Part shown: one piece after another, positions 60,350 through 60,691 of the stretch
Layout of the letters: each line of letters starts with the position of its first letter
Position numbering within the stretch: position 1 is the first letter of the stretch
Origin: Saprospiraceae bacterium
GTDB taxonomy: Bacteria; Bacteroidota; Bacteroidia; Chitinophagales; Saprospiraceae
Length of the DNA: 60,691 nucleotides
Assembly: GCA_020629935.1 (NCBI GenBank)
Contig: JAHDCJ010000003.1
Coordinates: forward strand, 43,473 to 104,163
Reading direction: 5' to 3'
Notes under the pieces: generated by a model
Seen by the model: the letters and a program-made list of their open reading frames with translations, nothing else
Databases searched by the model: none
What the model was told of the DNA's origin: nothing
Made by a program: the position numbers and the translations under genes

Positions 60350-60691
60350 TTAGTCACCTTGCAATCGCATAAGGATATCTAACACGTACCATAAAAGTAA
60401 CATGAAAGAAGCAAATAATCCTAAGGCAGCCGCTACGTACTGGTCAGTACGGTAATGGTGTACAATATTAGATGTTTGATAAAGAATAGATCCGCCAGCT
60501 AAGCCAACCATAGCGAAAGAGAAAAATAAACCAAGGTCAAAACCAAAGGCGATACCTGCAACGATAAGACCCATAGCGATAAAACCTCCGATGGTTAATA
60601 CTTTTCCAAGCCAAGAGAAATCTCTTTTGGTTCCAAAAGCAATAGCAGAAATTCCTGAGAATAAGAAAGCAGTTAATACAAAAGCTTTCAT
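60350..60691 (-). CDS. Bax inhibitor-1 / YccA family membrane protein, 5' part outside the window
   Basis: The visible 113 residues are the C-terminal half of a Bax inhibitor-1 (YccA/YbhL) protein. The reading frame is open to the window edge, and the first visible Met is probably internal. Motifs include AFGTKRDFSWLGKVLTIGGF and, near the end, AAALGLFASFMLLLWYVLDI followed by LMRLQGD, with about four membrane helices. The closing aspartate-containing helix is the site linked to pH-sensitive calcium leak in bacterial members. Function in bacteria is not well defined. Its own terminator lies just downstream. Confidence 0.85.
   Translation of the reverse strand: MKAFVLTAFLFSGISAIAFGTKRDFSWLGKVLTIGGFIAMGLIVAGIAFGFDLGLFFSFAMVGLAGGSILYQTSNIVHHYRTDQYVAAALGLFASFMLLLWYVLDILMRLQGD

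Noticed and set aside
1-60691. CRISPR arrays, tRNA and rRNA genes, transposases and integrases
   Set aside because: Read through on both strands; no regularly spaced repeats, no cloverleaf with a GTTCRANNC arm, no rRNA-like tract and no transposase motif was seen.

Overview
The window is a stretch of AT-rich bacterial chromosome with mostly housekeeping and envelope genes. Several features point to Bacteroidota. There are many short lipoproteins with Bacteroidota-style lipoboxes, Big_5-type Ig-like and DUF6702 proteins, and the gene order DUF4175 protein, RsbW-like ATPase, ybeY. Shine-Dalgarno sites are weak, and some genes have a TAnnTTTG-type motif upstream. A WS/DGAT gene and large helical-repeat proteins make Saprospiria a reasonable guess, but the sequence alone does not prove it. 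I see no tRNA or rRNA gene, no CRISPR array, no transposase and no prophage.

Layout. 1-3.9 kb: RND efflux pump with its adaptor, leftward. 4-9 kb: rightward run with an RluA-type pseudouridine synthase, radA, a TRIC-like channel, an SH3-like lipoprotein and a Nudix hydrolase. 9-13.5 kb: a PQQ-type sugar dehydrogenase lipoprotein and three outer-membrane barrels, one PagL-like. 13.5-19.4 kb: gene-poor, hairpin-rich DNA around two divergent paralogues of a large helical protein. 19.4-22.4 kb: a YbjN-like protein, a cytosolic trypsin-like protease carrying a zinc ribbon and a second YbjN-like domain, and a PmtA-like phospholipid methyltransferase. 22.4-29.8 kb: leftward genes including an Ig-like lipoprotein, an FkbM methyltransferase and mnmG. 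30-34.6 kb: two overlapping tandem paralogues of a large polytopic membrane protein. 35.5-39.8 kb: DUF4175 protein, RsbW-like ATPase, ybeY. 40.6-45.4 kb: threonine operon thrA-thrB-thrC. 45.5-50.1 kb: M1 peptidase, DUF6702 protein, a small protein and heme A synthase. 50.1-50.9 kb: the probable replication origin. 50.9-60.7 kb: SRAP protein, PLP decarboxylase and a neutral-lipid gene group, ending in a partial Bax inhibitor-1-like gene.

Two themes stand out. First, 50100-50876 looks like oriC. It has three perfect DnaA boxes, several one-mismatch boxes and a very AT-rich segment. The genes on each side point away from it. A tandem pair of perfect DnaA boxes lies 1.1 kb to the left, and a perfect 16-bp parS (ParB site) lies about 5 kb to the left inside thrC. 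Second, 53.9-60.1 kb encodes a route from dihydroxyacetone phosphate to neutral lipid: GpsA, a single 1096-residue protein fusing a PlsB-type acyltransferase, a HAD phosphatase and a PlsC-type acyltransferase, and a WS/DGAT fused to an SCP2 sterol-carrier domain. The YbjN/trypsin pair at 19.4-21.9 kb is the best candidate for an undescribed protein system.
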